Below are positions 1 through 8,073 of a DNA stretch of 16,184 bases, in pieces. The first letter of the stretch is position 1; each line of letters opens with the position of its first letter. The position numbers and the translations under genes were made by a program. The DNA comes from Candidatus Firestoneibacteriota bacterium (GTDB lineage: Bacteria > JACRDZ01): assembly GCA_016212735.1 (NCBI GenBank), contig JACRDZ010000141.1:1-16184 (forward strand), written 5' to 3'. The notes beneath the pieces are model-generated. The model made no database searches, was not told the DNA's origin, and was given only the letters and a program-made list of their open reading frames with translations.

Positions 1-1887
1 ATTATTTTCAATATTCATTGAATCATACACATTTTCTGTTGTATTAAAATAAACATCATATTTAATATAATCTTCATCATGATCTCCGCCAAACCAGTCA
101 AGACTGACTGATGCAGTAACATTCTGCTGACCATTATAAGGATATACAAAAACAGGTTTATATGGCGGGTTATTTGTTATGCTTAAAGATCTGTCTGTTG
201 TGATTTCCCAGACAGGGCCTTCTCTCTGGTGTCCGTAATTATCATTTACAATTACATTCCAGAAATATTTTTTGTTTTCAACTAATTTAGTCTGTATTGC
301 AATAGAATTAGTTGATATATTCACAGCAATCTGTTTAATAGGGATATTATTTTCATTTAAGCTTGTATCAAAAAATACATCATAACTCAATATATCAGTT
401 GAGTCCGGATCTTGTGCCTGCCATGTTAATAGTATATATCCAGGTTTTTTTATATCTCCATTACCCGGTTCAGGATTATATGGAGGATATGGAGATTTAT
501 TTGTTATTGATATATCATTTCCTGTAGTAAATTCCCATACTGACCCTTTGCTTTTCAAACCATGAGAATCAAGACTATTTATCTGCCAGAAATATGTTTT
601 ATTCTGCATTAAATCTGAAGTATCAAAATGAGCATCTGTAATGCCAGTAGCTATTGCCCTGTTTAGCCCATTGACTGCTGTATCAAAATATAATTCATAT
701 GTTACAGAATCTCCTGCATCAGGATCCCCCCCTGTCCAGCTTAAGGCTACTGCTTTAAAAGGCTGGTTTATACTGCCATCCAAAGGAGAAGGAGCAAAAG
801 GAACATAAGGTGGATTATTATTAGCCTGAGGGGGTTTACTACTGTCGTATTTAATTGTAAAAAACTCCCATATATTACTTTTATTTATCTCTCCTTTTTT
901 ATCAAAAGCAGCAACCTGCCAGAAATAATGGGAACTTGAATCTAAATTATCAGATTTAAATGAATTATCATTAGTTTCTGCTATTTTTGTCTGCGGCGGA
1001 TTTGTATCCTTATTTAGATAAACTTCAAATTTATCAACTTTATCACCTAAATCCGGATCTCCATTATTATGCCAGGAAAAAGTTTGATTGACTGGTATGT
1101 TTTCCTGCTTGTTGGAAGGTATAGGATTATCCGGTTTGTTCGGGGGATTATTATCTCTTCTTGTAAAAAATTCCCATACATCGCTGGAACTTGATGCCCC
1201 ATGTTTATCAAAAGCCTGTACCTGCCAGAAATAATGAGAATCTGCCTCCAATTTTTGAGATGTGTAAGAAGTATCATTCACAGAAACTACTTTTGTGTCT
1301 GGTGGGTTCTTGTCTTTATTTAAATAAATATCAAAACTCAAAACTTCATCAAAAGCATCAGTATCTCCATTATTTTTCCATGATAAAGTCGGATTAATAG
1401 GGACATCTGTTTTCTTATTTTCCGGATCCGGACTATCAGGTTTATTTGGCGAATGATTTACTATTGTTTCTCCTGTTGTAAATGACCACAGAGAACTTGT
1501 ATCCTGAACATTTTTCGAGTCCCGTGAAACAACATACCAGTAATATATTTTCATTTCATCAAGCATATATGGTATTTGAAAAGATGTTGTATCTGTATTG
1601 CCAAGCAAACCTAATGTATTTTTAAGAGAACTATTTCCTAAAAAAATATCATAATCTACAGAGTCTCCATCAGGATCTCCTCCCATCCAGCTTAAAATCA
1701 ACTTACGGGATACATTGGTCTGTCCATCCTTTGGAACAGGATTATCTGGTTTGAAAGGTTTTTTATTCACTATGGTATTGTCAGGTGTGCTTTTCTTATT
1801 CTTCTTTTTCTTGCTGCTTAAACTGCATGCAGAAGAAATAGCTATAATAAATATTAATATTAAAATAACAAATTTATAAATTTTCAT
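1..1887 (-). CDS. Giant repeat lipoprotein A (Fn3-like repeats), C-terminus outside window
   Basis: The frame stays open from the ATG at 1885-1887 to base 1 (629 codons), so the gene runs off the left edge. Residues 1-21 form a lipoprotein signal: a hydrophobic stretch ending in ISSAC, with Cys21 as the predicted lipidated residue and Ser at +2. A lysine-rich linker (about 26-32) follows. The rest is at least six ~100-residue repeats. Each opens with a Pro-rich NPPxxPxxPxP segment, has a core LSWxGGDPDxxDxxxYDxYF and an aromatic YFWQV strand, and ends in W(E/S)F(F/T)TG. This pattern fits the bacterial fibronectin-III/Ig-like beta-sandwich class. Repeat starts are near residues 43, 149, 248, 350, 461 and 565; the sixth is cut. 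The acidic DPDxxD patches could bind Ca2+ (inference). No catalytic domain is visible, so a surface, adhesion or scaffold role is only inferred. It is a close paralogue of the next gene upstream. Confidence 0.85.
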   Translation of the reverse strand, partial: MKIYKFVILILIFIIAISSACSLSSKKKKNKKSTPDNTIVNKKPFKPDNPVPKDGQTNVSRKLILSWMGGDPDGDSVDYDIFLGNSSLKNTLGLLGNTDTTSFQIPYMLDEMKIYYWYVVSRDSKNVQDTSSLWSFTTGETIVNHSPNKPDSPDPENKKTDVPINPTLSWKNNGDTDAFDEVLSFDIYLNKDKNPPDTKVVSVNDTSYTSQKLEADSHYFWQVQAFDKHGASSSSDVWEFFTRRDNNPPNKPDNPIPSNKQENIPVNQTFSWHNNGDPDLGDKVDKFEVYLNKDTNPPQTKIAETNDNSFKSDNLDSSSHYFWQVAAFDKKGEINKSNIWEFFTIKYDSSKPPQANNNPPYVPFAPSPLDGSINQPFKAVALSWTGGDPDAGDSVTYELYFDTAVNGLNRAIATGITDAHFDTSDLMQNKTYFWQINSLDSHGLKSKGSVWEFTTGNDISITNKSPYPPYNPEPGNGDIKKPGYILLTWQAQDPDSTDILSYDVFFDTSLNENNIPIKQIAVNISTNSIAIQTKLVENKKYFWNVIVNDNYGHQREGPVWEITTDRSLSITNNPPYKPVFVYPYNGQQNVTASVSLDWFGGDHDEDYIKYDVYFNTTENVYDSMNIENN

Positions 1888-1931
1888 TATATTACAATCT
1901 TCTTATCATTTATTTACAATTTCTTTTAAAA

Positions 1932-1960
1932 ATAATACGTTTTTAGTGTTTGATAGTCAA
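1932..1960 (-). promoter_or_regulatory. Sigma70-type promoter for lipoprotein A
   Basis: On the minus strand, TTGACT (1955-1960) is followed after a 17-bp spacer by TATTAT (1932-1937), about 45 bp before the start codon at 1887. With the terminator just upstream, this suggests that the gene is transcribed separately from its paralogue. Called from consensus match only. Confidence 0.6.
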
Positions 1961-1964
1961 GAAC

Positions 1965-2003
1965 AAAAAAAAAGCCCTGTAAAAAACATACAGGGCTTTT
2001 TTT
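1965..2003 (-). terminator. Rho-independent terminator after lipoprotein B
   Basis: A perfect 9-bp stem pairs 1973-1981 (AGCCCTGTA on plus) with 1989-1997 (TACAGGGCT), with a 7-nt loop. It is flanked by an A-run (1965-1973) and a T-run (1997-2003). Read on the minus strand it sits 15 bp past the stop codon at 2018-2020 and ends in nine U. The flanks make it symmetric, so it could also stop plus-strand transcription. Confidence 0.9.
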
Positions 2004-2017
2004 AATAACATATGCAA

Positions 2018-5000
2018 TTATGGACCTGTCCAGAACTGCCATACAGGACCTACTGTTACTGCTCCAGCATTATCTTTTGAAAAAACCTGCCATTCATAAC
2101 GTGTATATTGAACTAAGTTACCAACATTAACACTTGTATCGGACAATGTAAATGTAGAATCAAAATAATCTATTTTTTTCTCACCGCTTGCATAATGTAC
2201 AAGCCAGAGAGAATATCTTACTGTATCACCTGCATCAGGGTCCCCTCCCTGCCAGGATAAAATAAGCGGTTTAAAACTATAAATTGTAGAATTATCCTGT
2301 GGTGATGGATTATATGGAGTATTAGGTGGTTTATTCCCTGTTCCTGCACCAACTGAGAAACTCCATATTTTCCCTTTTGTCTCTGCATTTTTATTATCAA
2401 CAGCTATAACATACCAGTAATATGTAAAACCTGGACTTAATGCAGATAAAGGATAGCTGAAACTATTTGGCTTTGCTACCTCTGGCAGATTATTCGGATC
2501 AGTACCAAAATATAATTTATGATACGCTATGTATCCTGAAGCATCAGGATCATAATCTGACCAGCTTAATATAGGACTTGTTCCTACATTAGTTTGTCCA
2601 TTGCTTGGAGAAGGATAATTAGGTTCTGTAGGAGGCATGTTCTGCAACGATGCACTTGTACGGAAACTCCATATTGGTCCTTTTGTGGTCTTATAAGCAC
2701 TGCCATCTTTTGTCCATGTTTCCCTGGCTATAATCTGCCAGAAATAGAAAGTATTTGCCACCAGACCATTTACTGTCCAATTTGTTGTATAAGTTGACCC
2801 TCTTAGGTTCCCTGCGGAATAAAGATTTGCCATATTGATTGAATCTGCAAGATATATATCACACATAATAGAATCACCATCAGGGTCCCATGCATTCCAT
2901 GACAACCATGCATCTTGAGTTCCTGGAACTATTTCCCCATTATATGGATCATTTGGGAAACTTTCTATAGTTGGTGCAGCATTCCCCTGCCCTGTCTTAA
3001 ACCACCATATATCCCCTTCTGTAAAATTATTATTAGCATAATCTCTTGAAACTATCTTCCAATAATATATTGTATTAATATTTAAATCTTTTTCAAAACG
3101 TGGTGGATCTCCTAAGACAGTACCAACTTTATTCTTCTCTTGATATACATTTGATGTTGTATCCAGGTAAATGTCATAATTTAAATAATTATTCTCTGTG
3201 TCTCCTCCAACCCATGTGAAAATAACATGTTTTGGAACATTCTGCTCACCAACACCAGGAGCTGGCCAGCTTGGTTTGTTTGGCGGCTGATTTTTATTTG
3301 TAAAATCACCTGTTGTAAATGTCCATATTGGACCATAGACAGGGTTATTCTTACCATCCTTAGCAACAATCTGCCACATATATGTTGTATTTTTGTAAAG
3401 CTGTTCAGGAATGGTAAAAGAACTCATACCTGTCCATCCTCTGTTAGGCAGAGGTTGATTGGTACCAAAATATACCTCATAATTTAATGGATCTGCTTCT
3501 TTATCACTTCCTGTCCAGCTTAATGTTACCTGATATTGGACTTGTCCCTGTCCATTAGATGGTGTTGGGTTACTTACCCATGGCGGACTATTAGTCCATG
3601 TACCTGTTGTAAATGACCACATTGGTCCATCAATACTGCCACCATTTTTATCCATTGCTCTTACCCACCAATAATACATTGTCCCTTGTTTTAAGTCATA
3701 ATTTATCTGGAATGAAGTATAATTTCCATAGGTTTTACCTAATAATGCCATACTTTTACGATCTGAAGTTTCACCAAGGAATATATCATAATCTACAGAG
3801 TCTCCATCAGGATCTCCTCCCATCCAGCTTAACATTACATTAACAGGAACATTTTGCTGTTGAGGATATGGAGTTGGAGTATTTGGACTATATGGCGGAC
3901 TATTACCTCCAGTCCCACCACCAGTACCAGTAAAGAAATTCCATATTGGGCCAGAAGTTCTTGCGCCTATTGTCCCATCAGATTTTTTAGATTTTACTTC
4001 TATTTTCCATACATACTGGCTATTTGGATCTAGCCCGGTTCCAGATGGAATCGAAGGCACATCTTCAGGTACTCTTATAAAATTACTGTATACTTCTTTC
4101 ACAAAATATGGAGCTCCAGGCTGCCCTCCTTTTCCAAAGTACACATCATAACTTAAATAATCTCCTTCATTATCACCTGCCACCCAGTTTAAATTAACAT
4201 GTAAAGGTTGATTTCTTGCCTGATCCATTGGATTTGGACTTCCTATCCATGGAGGAGTATCATAACCAGTACCACCGCCCATTCCAGTTCGGAAGTTCCA
4301 GATTTCACCTTTTATAACATGCTGCTGTGAATCACGCGCTGTAACCTGCCAATAATATGCTGTATTTTGAGTTAATCCATCTACAAACCAATGCGGTCCT
4401 GGCAATCCTTCAAAATGTCTAAATGGCCCACTTGCTCCAGTAATATTTAAATTCCCTGGACTTGGATCAACTGCAATATCATAGTTGACATAATCAGACA
4501 TATCTGGATTTCCTAGATCCGGGTCCCCTCCTATCCAGTCAAGACTTAGACTTGTAGGAGTATTTTGTTCTCCGTTATATGGACGTGGAGATGTTGGTTG
4601 AAATGGGGGATTTCCACCCGTTCCTCCGCCTCCTCCCCAATTACCTGTAAAAAATTCCCATATAGGACCTTGAGTTTCATTCCCATGATCATCTTTTACT
4701 ACTACATACCAGCGATAAAGATTATTTTCAAATAATTTATCTGGAGGACTGTAACTTCTTGATGATATATCTGCAGCTACTTGTTTTATTGGTTTACCTT
4801 TATTATCAAAAATAACATCTAAATATACATCAAAACTTAAAGTATCGTATAGATCAGGATCTTTTGCATCCCAGTTTAATATTACATATAAAGGGACTCC
4901 TTTATTCCCATTAAATGGTTGTGGATTAGTAGGTGGATATGGGGATAAATTGTCTTCAACAGAATTTTCATCTCCTGTAGTAAATTTCCAGACCGGACCG

Positions 5001-5710
5001 GTAATTCTTTCACCTTTTGAACCATTAGTGATTACCTGCCAGAAATATGTTTTTTTCTGTATTAAATTTGCTGTTTCAAAATTAGTTATATTAAGACCAG
5101 AAATAGGGTTTATTAAATTTTTACTTGTATCAAAATATAGATCATATACCACATAATCGCCTGGATCCGGATCCCCGCCCGTCCAGAATAAAGATATTCT
5201 TTTATATGGTTGATTGGTTGCTCCATTATCTGGATATGGGAAGTCAGGGGGATAAGGAGGATTATTACCTGTCGGCTGTCCACCGCCTGTATACCCGCTT
5301 GTATAAAAATCCCAGGTATCACTTGATGCAGAAGCTCCATTATTGTCAAAAGCCACAACACGCCAGAAATAATGTTTTCCCATCTCTAAATTACCAGGAT
5401 TATATGAAGTATTGTTTGTTGTTACTACTCTCGTTTGCGGGTAATTCATATCAATATCTAAATAAACATCAAACCTGCTTACTCCATCCAAAAAATCAGG
5501 ATCTCCGTTATCCTGCCAGCTTAAGGTTTGATTAGTACGTATTTCAGTTTGTCCTATAGTTGGGATAGGATTAGTTGGTTTACGCGGGGGATTATTGCTA
5601 ACACCAGGAATAATACTGCCACCGCCTTCTTTATTACTAGTACCACAAGCAAAGGAAAAAGCAAAAATTAGTATAAAAGAAACTATCAACAACTTATATA
5701 TATTTCTCAT
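2018..5710 (-). CDS. Giant repeat lipoprotein B with eleven Fn3-like repeats
   Basis: A 1230-residue protein if started at the ATG at 5708-5710. A TTG two codons upstream is only one base from the Shine-Dalgarno, while the ATG is seven bases from it. Residues 1-22 are a lipoprotein signal ending in SFAC, with Cys22 lipidated and Gly at +2. Eleven ~100-residue repeats follow, at about 40-138, 150-246, 256-356, 367-476, 485-594, 604-703, 708-801, 808-907, 911-1019, 1025-1121 and 1127-1229. Each has the NPPxxPxPxxG opening, a LSWxGGDPD core, a Y(F/Y)W(Q/K)(V/I) strand and a final WxFxTG. Gly-rich linkers (for example GGGGGTGG near 359-366) follow repeats 1, 3, 4 and 5. The chain stops at the end of repeat 11, with no membrane anchor or sorting domain. 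Repeats 1-3 match repeats 3-5 of lipoprotein A in order. An exported, envelope-attached structural or binding role is likely; no ligand can be named. Confidence 0.9.
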   Translation of the reverse strand: MRNIYKLLIVSFILIFAFSFACGTSNKEGGGSIIPGVSNNPPRKPTNPIPTIGQTEIRTNQTLSWQDNGDPDFLDGVSRFDVYLDIDMNYPQTRVVTTNNTSYNPGNLEMGKHYFWRVVAFDNNGASASSDTWDFYTSGYTGGGQPTGNNPPYPPDFPYPDNGATNQPYKRISLFWTGGDPDPGDYVVYDLYFDTSKNLINPISGLNITNFETANLIQKKTYFWQVITNGSKGERITGPVWKFTTGDENSVEDNLSPYPPTNPQPFNGNKGVPLYVILNWDAKDPDLYDTLSFDVYLDVIFDNKGKPIKQVAADISSRSYSPPDKLFENNLYRWYVVVKDDHGNETQGPIWEFFTGNWGGGGGTGGNPPFQPTSPRPYNGEQNTPTSLSLDWIGGDPDLGNPDMSDYVNYDIAVDPSPGNLNITGASGPFRHFEGLPGPHWFVDGLTQNTAYYWQVTARDSQQHVIKGEIWNFRTGMGGGTGYDTPPWIGSPNPMDQARNQPLHVNLNWVAGDNEGDYLSYDVYFGKGGQPGAPYFVKEVYSNFIRVPEDVPSIPSGTGLDPNSQYVWKIEVKSKKSDGTIGARTSGPIWNFFTGTGGGTGGNSPPYSPNTPTPYPQQQNVPVNVMLSWMGGDPDGDSVDYDIFLGETSDRKSMALLGKTYGNYTSFQINYDLKQGTMYYWWVRAMDKNGGSIDGPMWSFTTGTWTNSPPWVSNPTPSNGQGQVQYQVTLSWTGSDKEADPLNYEVYFGTNQPLPNRGWTGMSSFTIPEQLYKNTTYMWQIVAKDGKNNPVYGPIWTFTTGDFTNKNQPPNKPSWPAPGVGEQNVPKHVIFTWVGGDTENNYLNYDIYLDTTSNVYQEKNKVGTVLGDPPRFEKDLNINTIYYWKIVSRDYANNNFTEGDIWWFKTGQGNAAPTIESFPNDPYNGEIVPGTQDAWLSWNAWDPDGDSIMCDIYLADSINMANLYSAGNLRGSTYTTNWTVNGLVANTFYFWQIIARETWTKDGSAYKTTKGPIWSFRTSASLQNMPPTEPNYPSPSNGQTNVGTSPILSWSDYDPDASGYIAYHKLYFGTDPNNLPEVAKPNSFSYPLSALSPGFTYYWYVIAVDNKNAETKGKIWSFSVGAGTGNKPPNTPYNPSPQDNSTIYSFKPLILSWQGGDPDAGDTVRYSLWLVHYASGEKKIDYFDSTFTLSDTSVNVGNLVQYTRYEWQVFSKDNAGAVTVGPVWQFWTGP

Positions 5711-5717
5711 TTCCAAA

Positions 5718-5726
5718 CCTCCTCCT
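5718..5726 (-). promoter_or_regulatory. Strong ribosome binding site that decides the lipoprotein B start
   Basis: The minus strand reads AGGAGGAGG here. The 7-nt spacing to the ATG at 5708-5710 is normal. The spacing to the in-frame TTG at 5714-5716 is one base, which is too short, so the ATG is preferred. Confidence 0.75.
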
Positions 5727-5758
5727 AATTTTTTTTCAAATATTTTCTATTATACATT

Positions 5759-5787
5759 ATTTAAGTTCTCGCCTCCCTTCCTGTCAA
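5759..5787 (-). promoter_or_regulatory. Candidate proximal promoter for lipoprotein B
   Basis: A consensus TTGACA (5782-5787, minus) is followed 17 bp later by TTAAAT (5759-5764). A perfect TATAAT lies at 5749-5754, but at 27 bp spacing it does not pair with this -35. The weak -10 makes this a tentative call. Confidence 0.35.
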
Positions 5788-5844
5788 TTTAACAACTATA
5801 TTTAACTTATATAACAATTTTTTATTTCTGCCTTAACTTTCTTA

Positions 5845-5873
5845 ATGTTAACTTACCAAAACATGTTTGTCAA
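5845..5873 (-). promoter_or_regulatory. Candidate distal promoter for lipoprotein B
   Basis: On the minus strand, TTGACA (5868-5873), a 17-bp spacer and TAACAT (5845-5850). If used, it gives a 5' leader of roughly 130 nt. The stretch 5874-5950 holds nothing else I recognise apart from a run of seven G at 5937-5943. Confidence 0.4.
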
Positions 5874-5950
5874 ACAACCTAAAAAATAATTTTTGTTTAA
5901 TTAACGATTTCAAATCCCGCTATCGCAGTATTTTTAGGGGGGGATGTGGT

Positions 5951-6224
5951 CATAGGTGTTAAGTTAAGAATAACAAATTAACATAAATTTAGCCAATAAA
6001 AACAACTGTAAACTGTAAAATGAATAATGTAAAATTTAAAATTAGTTATGTGCTTTAGCAGTAAGAACGGATTTCCCAATCATTTTACATTTTTCATTTT
6101 ACAGTACCCATTTTACAGTTTATATAAATATTTTCATTTAAAAATTAAAATCTGAAAGAAACGATAACTCCTTGCTATATAAAACTAATTTATTAAAAAG
6201 CAATCCCTTAACTTAACACCTATG
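5951..6224. mobile_element. MITE-like non-coding element with 18-bp terminal inverted repeats
   Basis: The left end CATAGGTGTTAAGTTAAG (5951-5968) is the exact reverse complement of 6207-6224, enclosing 274 bp in all. Inside is a second inverted repeat: 6013-6034 against 6083-6104 match at 21 of 22 positions. The arms extend to 6004 and 6120 if a 7-base insertion in the right arm is allowed. No open reading frame of note lies within. Small size, perfect termini, internal palindrome and lack of coding capacity fit a miniature inverted-repeat transposable element. A clean target duplication is not visible; the flanking 9-mers GGATGTGGT and GGGTGTGGG match at only 7 of 9. The right terminus overlaps the end of ilvD. 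It could instead be a structured intergenic RNA or a large transcription-end hairpin. Confidence 0.6.
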
Positions 6225-7899
6225 GGGTGTGGGGATATGATTTTTTGTAAACAGCTCCTGTTGCTCCACTGGTCACTTTTTCAGCATAACGAGCAAGATA
6301 TCCTGTTTTAATTGCAGGAGACTTTGGTTTCCATCTGGAAAAACGTTCTTTGATCTCTCTATCTGTTAACTTAATATTAAGTTTTCTTTCAGGAATATTT
6401 ATCTCAATTACATCACCATCACGAACAATGGCTATTACTCCGCCTTCCATTGCTTCAGGAGAAACATGACCAATAGCAGCACCGCGTGTGCCGCCGGAGA
6501 ATCTTCCGTCTGTTATTAAAGCAACATCTTTGTCCATGCCTATTCCGCATATTGCAGATGTAGGCATTAACATCTCTCTCATTCCTGGACCGCCTTTTGG
6601 TCCTTCATACCGGATAACAACAACTTCACCTTTTTTTATTTTATTGCCGAGAATTGCCCGAACAGCTTGTTCTTCAGAATCAAATACTCTTGCAGGACCA
6701 GTATGTACAAGCATTTCGTCTGCAACAGCAGACTCTTTTACCACACTCCCCTGAGGAGCTAAATTACCAAAAAGTGCTGCCAGTCCCCCTGTTTTATGAT
6801 AAGGAGACTCTAAAGGATGAATTACTTCTTTATTAAATACTGAAATATTTTTTAAGTTGTCTTTCCATGTCTTCTCTGTTACTGTCATCTCTTCCATTTT
6901 TATTATTTTTTTTCTTGATAGTTCTTTCATAATTGCATAAACCCCGCCTGCTTCATTTAAATCTTCAAGATGATGTTTACCTGCTGGTGATATAGAGCAA
7001 ATATGAGGGACTTTTTTACTTACATCATTCATAATACTCAAACTAAAACTGCATCCTGCTTCATAAGCAATAGCAGGGAGATGCAAAGATGTATTGGTTG
7101 AGCCTCCAAAAGCCATATCCAGACAAATGGCATTATAGAATGCTCCGTCTGTAAGAATATCCAGTGGTTTTATATTCTTTTTTATCAGTTCTACTATTTT
7201 CATCCCTGTATATTTGGCTAAACGAATACGGTGAGCATATACAGCTGGTATGGTCCCATTACCTGGCAATGCCATGCCAAGTGCTTCAGTAATGCAATTC
7301 ATTGAATTTGCAGTAAAGAGACCCGCACATGAACCAGCGCCAGGACATGCACAATCTTCAAGTTCTTCAATGTCTTTTATAGACATTTTTTTTGTTTTAA
7401 CTTTTCCAACAGCTTCAAATACTGTAATAAGGTCAACAGCCTGCTTTTGAAAACGGCCGCTTAACATAGGCCCGCCGCTTATAAAAATACTTGGTATATT
7501 TATTCTTGCTGAAGCCATAAGCATTCCAGGTATTATTTTGTCACAATTTGGAACAAAAACCAAGCCGTCAAAAGGATGTGCGCATGACATTATTTCTATA
7601 GAGTCTGCAATCAATTCCCTTGAAGCAAGCGAATATTTCATACCTTCATGATTCATAGCTATCCCGTCACAAACACCTATACATCCAAATTCAACAGGTG
7701 TTCCTCCAGCCATGTATATCCCTGCTTTAACAGCTTCAACAATTTTATCCAGATGCATATGTCCGGGAATAATCTGATTAAAAGAATTTGCAATCCCAAT
7801 TAATGGACGTGAAAGCTCTTCGTTTGTATAACCAATAGCTTTAAACAACGACCTATGAGGTGCTTTTTCAAGACCTTTTTTCATTATATCACTTCTCAT
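6220..7899 (-). CDS. ilvD: Dihydroxy-acid dehydratase
   Basis: Dehydrates 2,3-dihydroxy-isovalerate and 2,3-dihydroxy-3-methylvalerate to the 2-keto acids in valine, leucine and isoleucine synthesis, using an Fe-S cluster in the cytoplasm. The 559 residues are the normal family length. Visible family blocks are MRSDxxKKGxExAPHRSL at the start, [16 protein letters not shown] (Cys77), [14 protein letters not shown] (Cys119) and [18 protein letters not shown] (Cys191); the three cysteines are the expected cluster ligands. The C-terminal block with GRFSGGTRG and GHVSPEA is also present. The start at 7897-7899 fits the family's opening residues, with a GGGGG-type ribosome site upstream. The conserved C-terminus ends near GATGAVYK, and the last residues (KSYPHTP) look unrelated to the family. 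The TAG stop lies in the right terminal repeat of the MITE-like element. No other ilv gene is nearby, so it is probably monocistronic. Confidence 0.97.
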   Translation of the reverse strand: MRSDIMKKGLEKAPHRSLFKAIGYTNEELSRPLIGIANSFNQIIPGHMHLDKIVEAVKAGIYMAGGTPVEFGCIGVCDGIAMNHEGMKYSLASRELIADSIEIMSCAHPFDGLVFVPNCDKIIPGMLMASARINIPSIFISGGPMLSGRFQKQAVDLITVFEAVGKVKTKKMSIKDIEELEDCACPGAGSCAGLFTANSMNCITEALGMALPGNGTIPAVYAHRIRLAKYTGMKIVELIKKNIKPLDILTDGAFYNAICLDMAFGGSTNTSLHLPAIAYEAGCSFSLSIMNDVSKKVPHICSISPAGKHHLEDLNEAGGVYAIMKELSRKKIIKMEEMTVTEKTWKDNLKNISVFNKEVIHPLESPYHKTGGLAALFGNLAPQGSVVKESAVADEMLVHTGPARVFDSEEQAVRAILGNKIKKGEVVVIRYEGPKGGPGMREMLMPTSAICGIGMDKDVALITDGRFSGGTRGAAIGHVSPEAMEGGVIAIVRDGDVIEINIPERKLNIKLTDREIKERFSRWKPKSPAIKTGYLARYAEKVTSGATGAVYKKSYPHTP

Positions 7900-7929
7900 A
7901 TTTCCCCCTTATTTATTAGTTATTGTATA

Positions 7930-7958
7930 AATATATTATTATTGTTTATTAATGTCAA
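7930..7958 (-). promoter_or_regulatory. Promoter for ilvD
   Basis: On the minus strand, TTGACA (7953-7958), a 17-bp spacer and TATATT (7930-7935), about 30 bp before the ilvD start. No leader peptide or attenuator hairpin is visible in the short leader. Confidence 0.65.
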
Positions 7959-7985
7959 GTATACAGAAATTCTAAAGTTGATACC

Positions 7986-8014
7986 TTGACAACATAATAA
8001 AAAAATTGTACCTT
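7986..8014 (+). promoter_or_regulatory. Divergent promoter for the glycosylphosphotransferase
   Basis: TTGACA (7986-7991), a 17-bp spacer and TACCTT (8009-8014). The -35 is perfect and the -10 keeps only the most conserved T, A and final T. It lies back to back with the ilvD promoter, with 27 bp between the two -35 hexamers. Confidence 0.45.
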
Positions 8015-8073
8015 TAATAATATATGCATATGCAGATAAAGGGATATTTAACAATTATACAAAGAGATATAAA

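Noticed and set aside
5125..5535. 136-codon plus-strand open frame
   Set aside because: It lies antisense inside the well-supported lipoprotein B gene, has no ribosome site or family-like composition, and arises from the repeated sequence pattern.
1..5710. CRISPR-like or short tandem DNA repeat array
   Set aside because: The repeats are ~300 bp, protein-coding and diverged, with no constant short repeat and spacer pattern.
5714..5716. TTG as the start of lipoprotein B
   Set aside because: Only one base from the AGGAGGAGG site; the ATG two codons later has a normal spacing and gives a clean lipoprotein signal.
5942..6233. Target-site duplication of the MITE-like element
   Set aside because: The flanking 9-mers match at only 7 of 9 positions and no shorter exact duplication abuts the ends, so it is not called.
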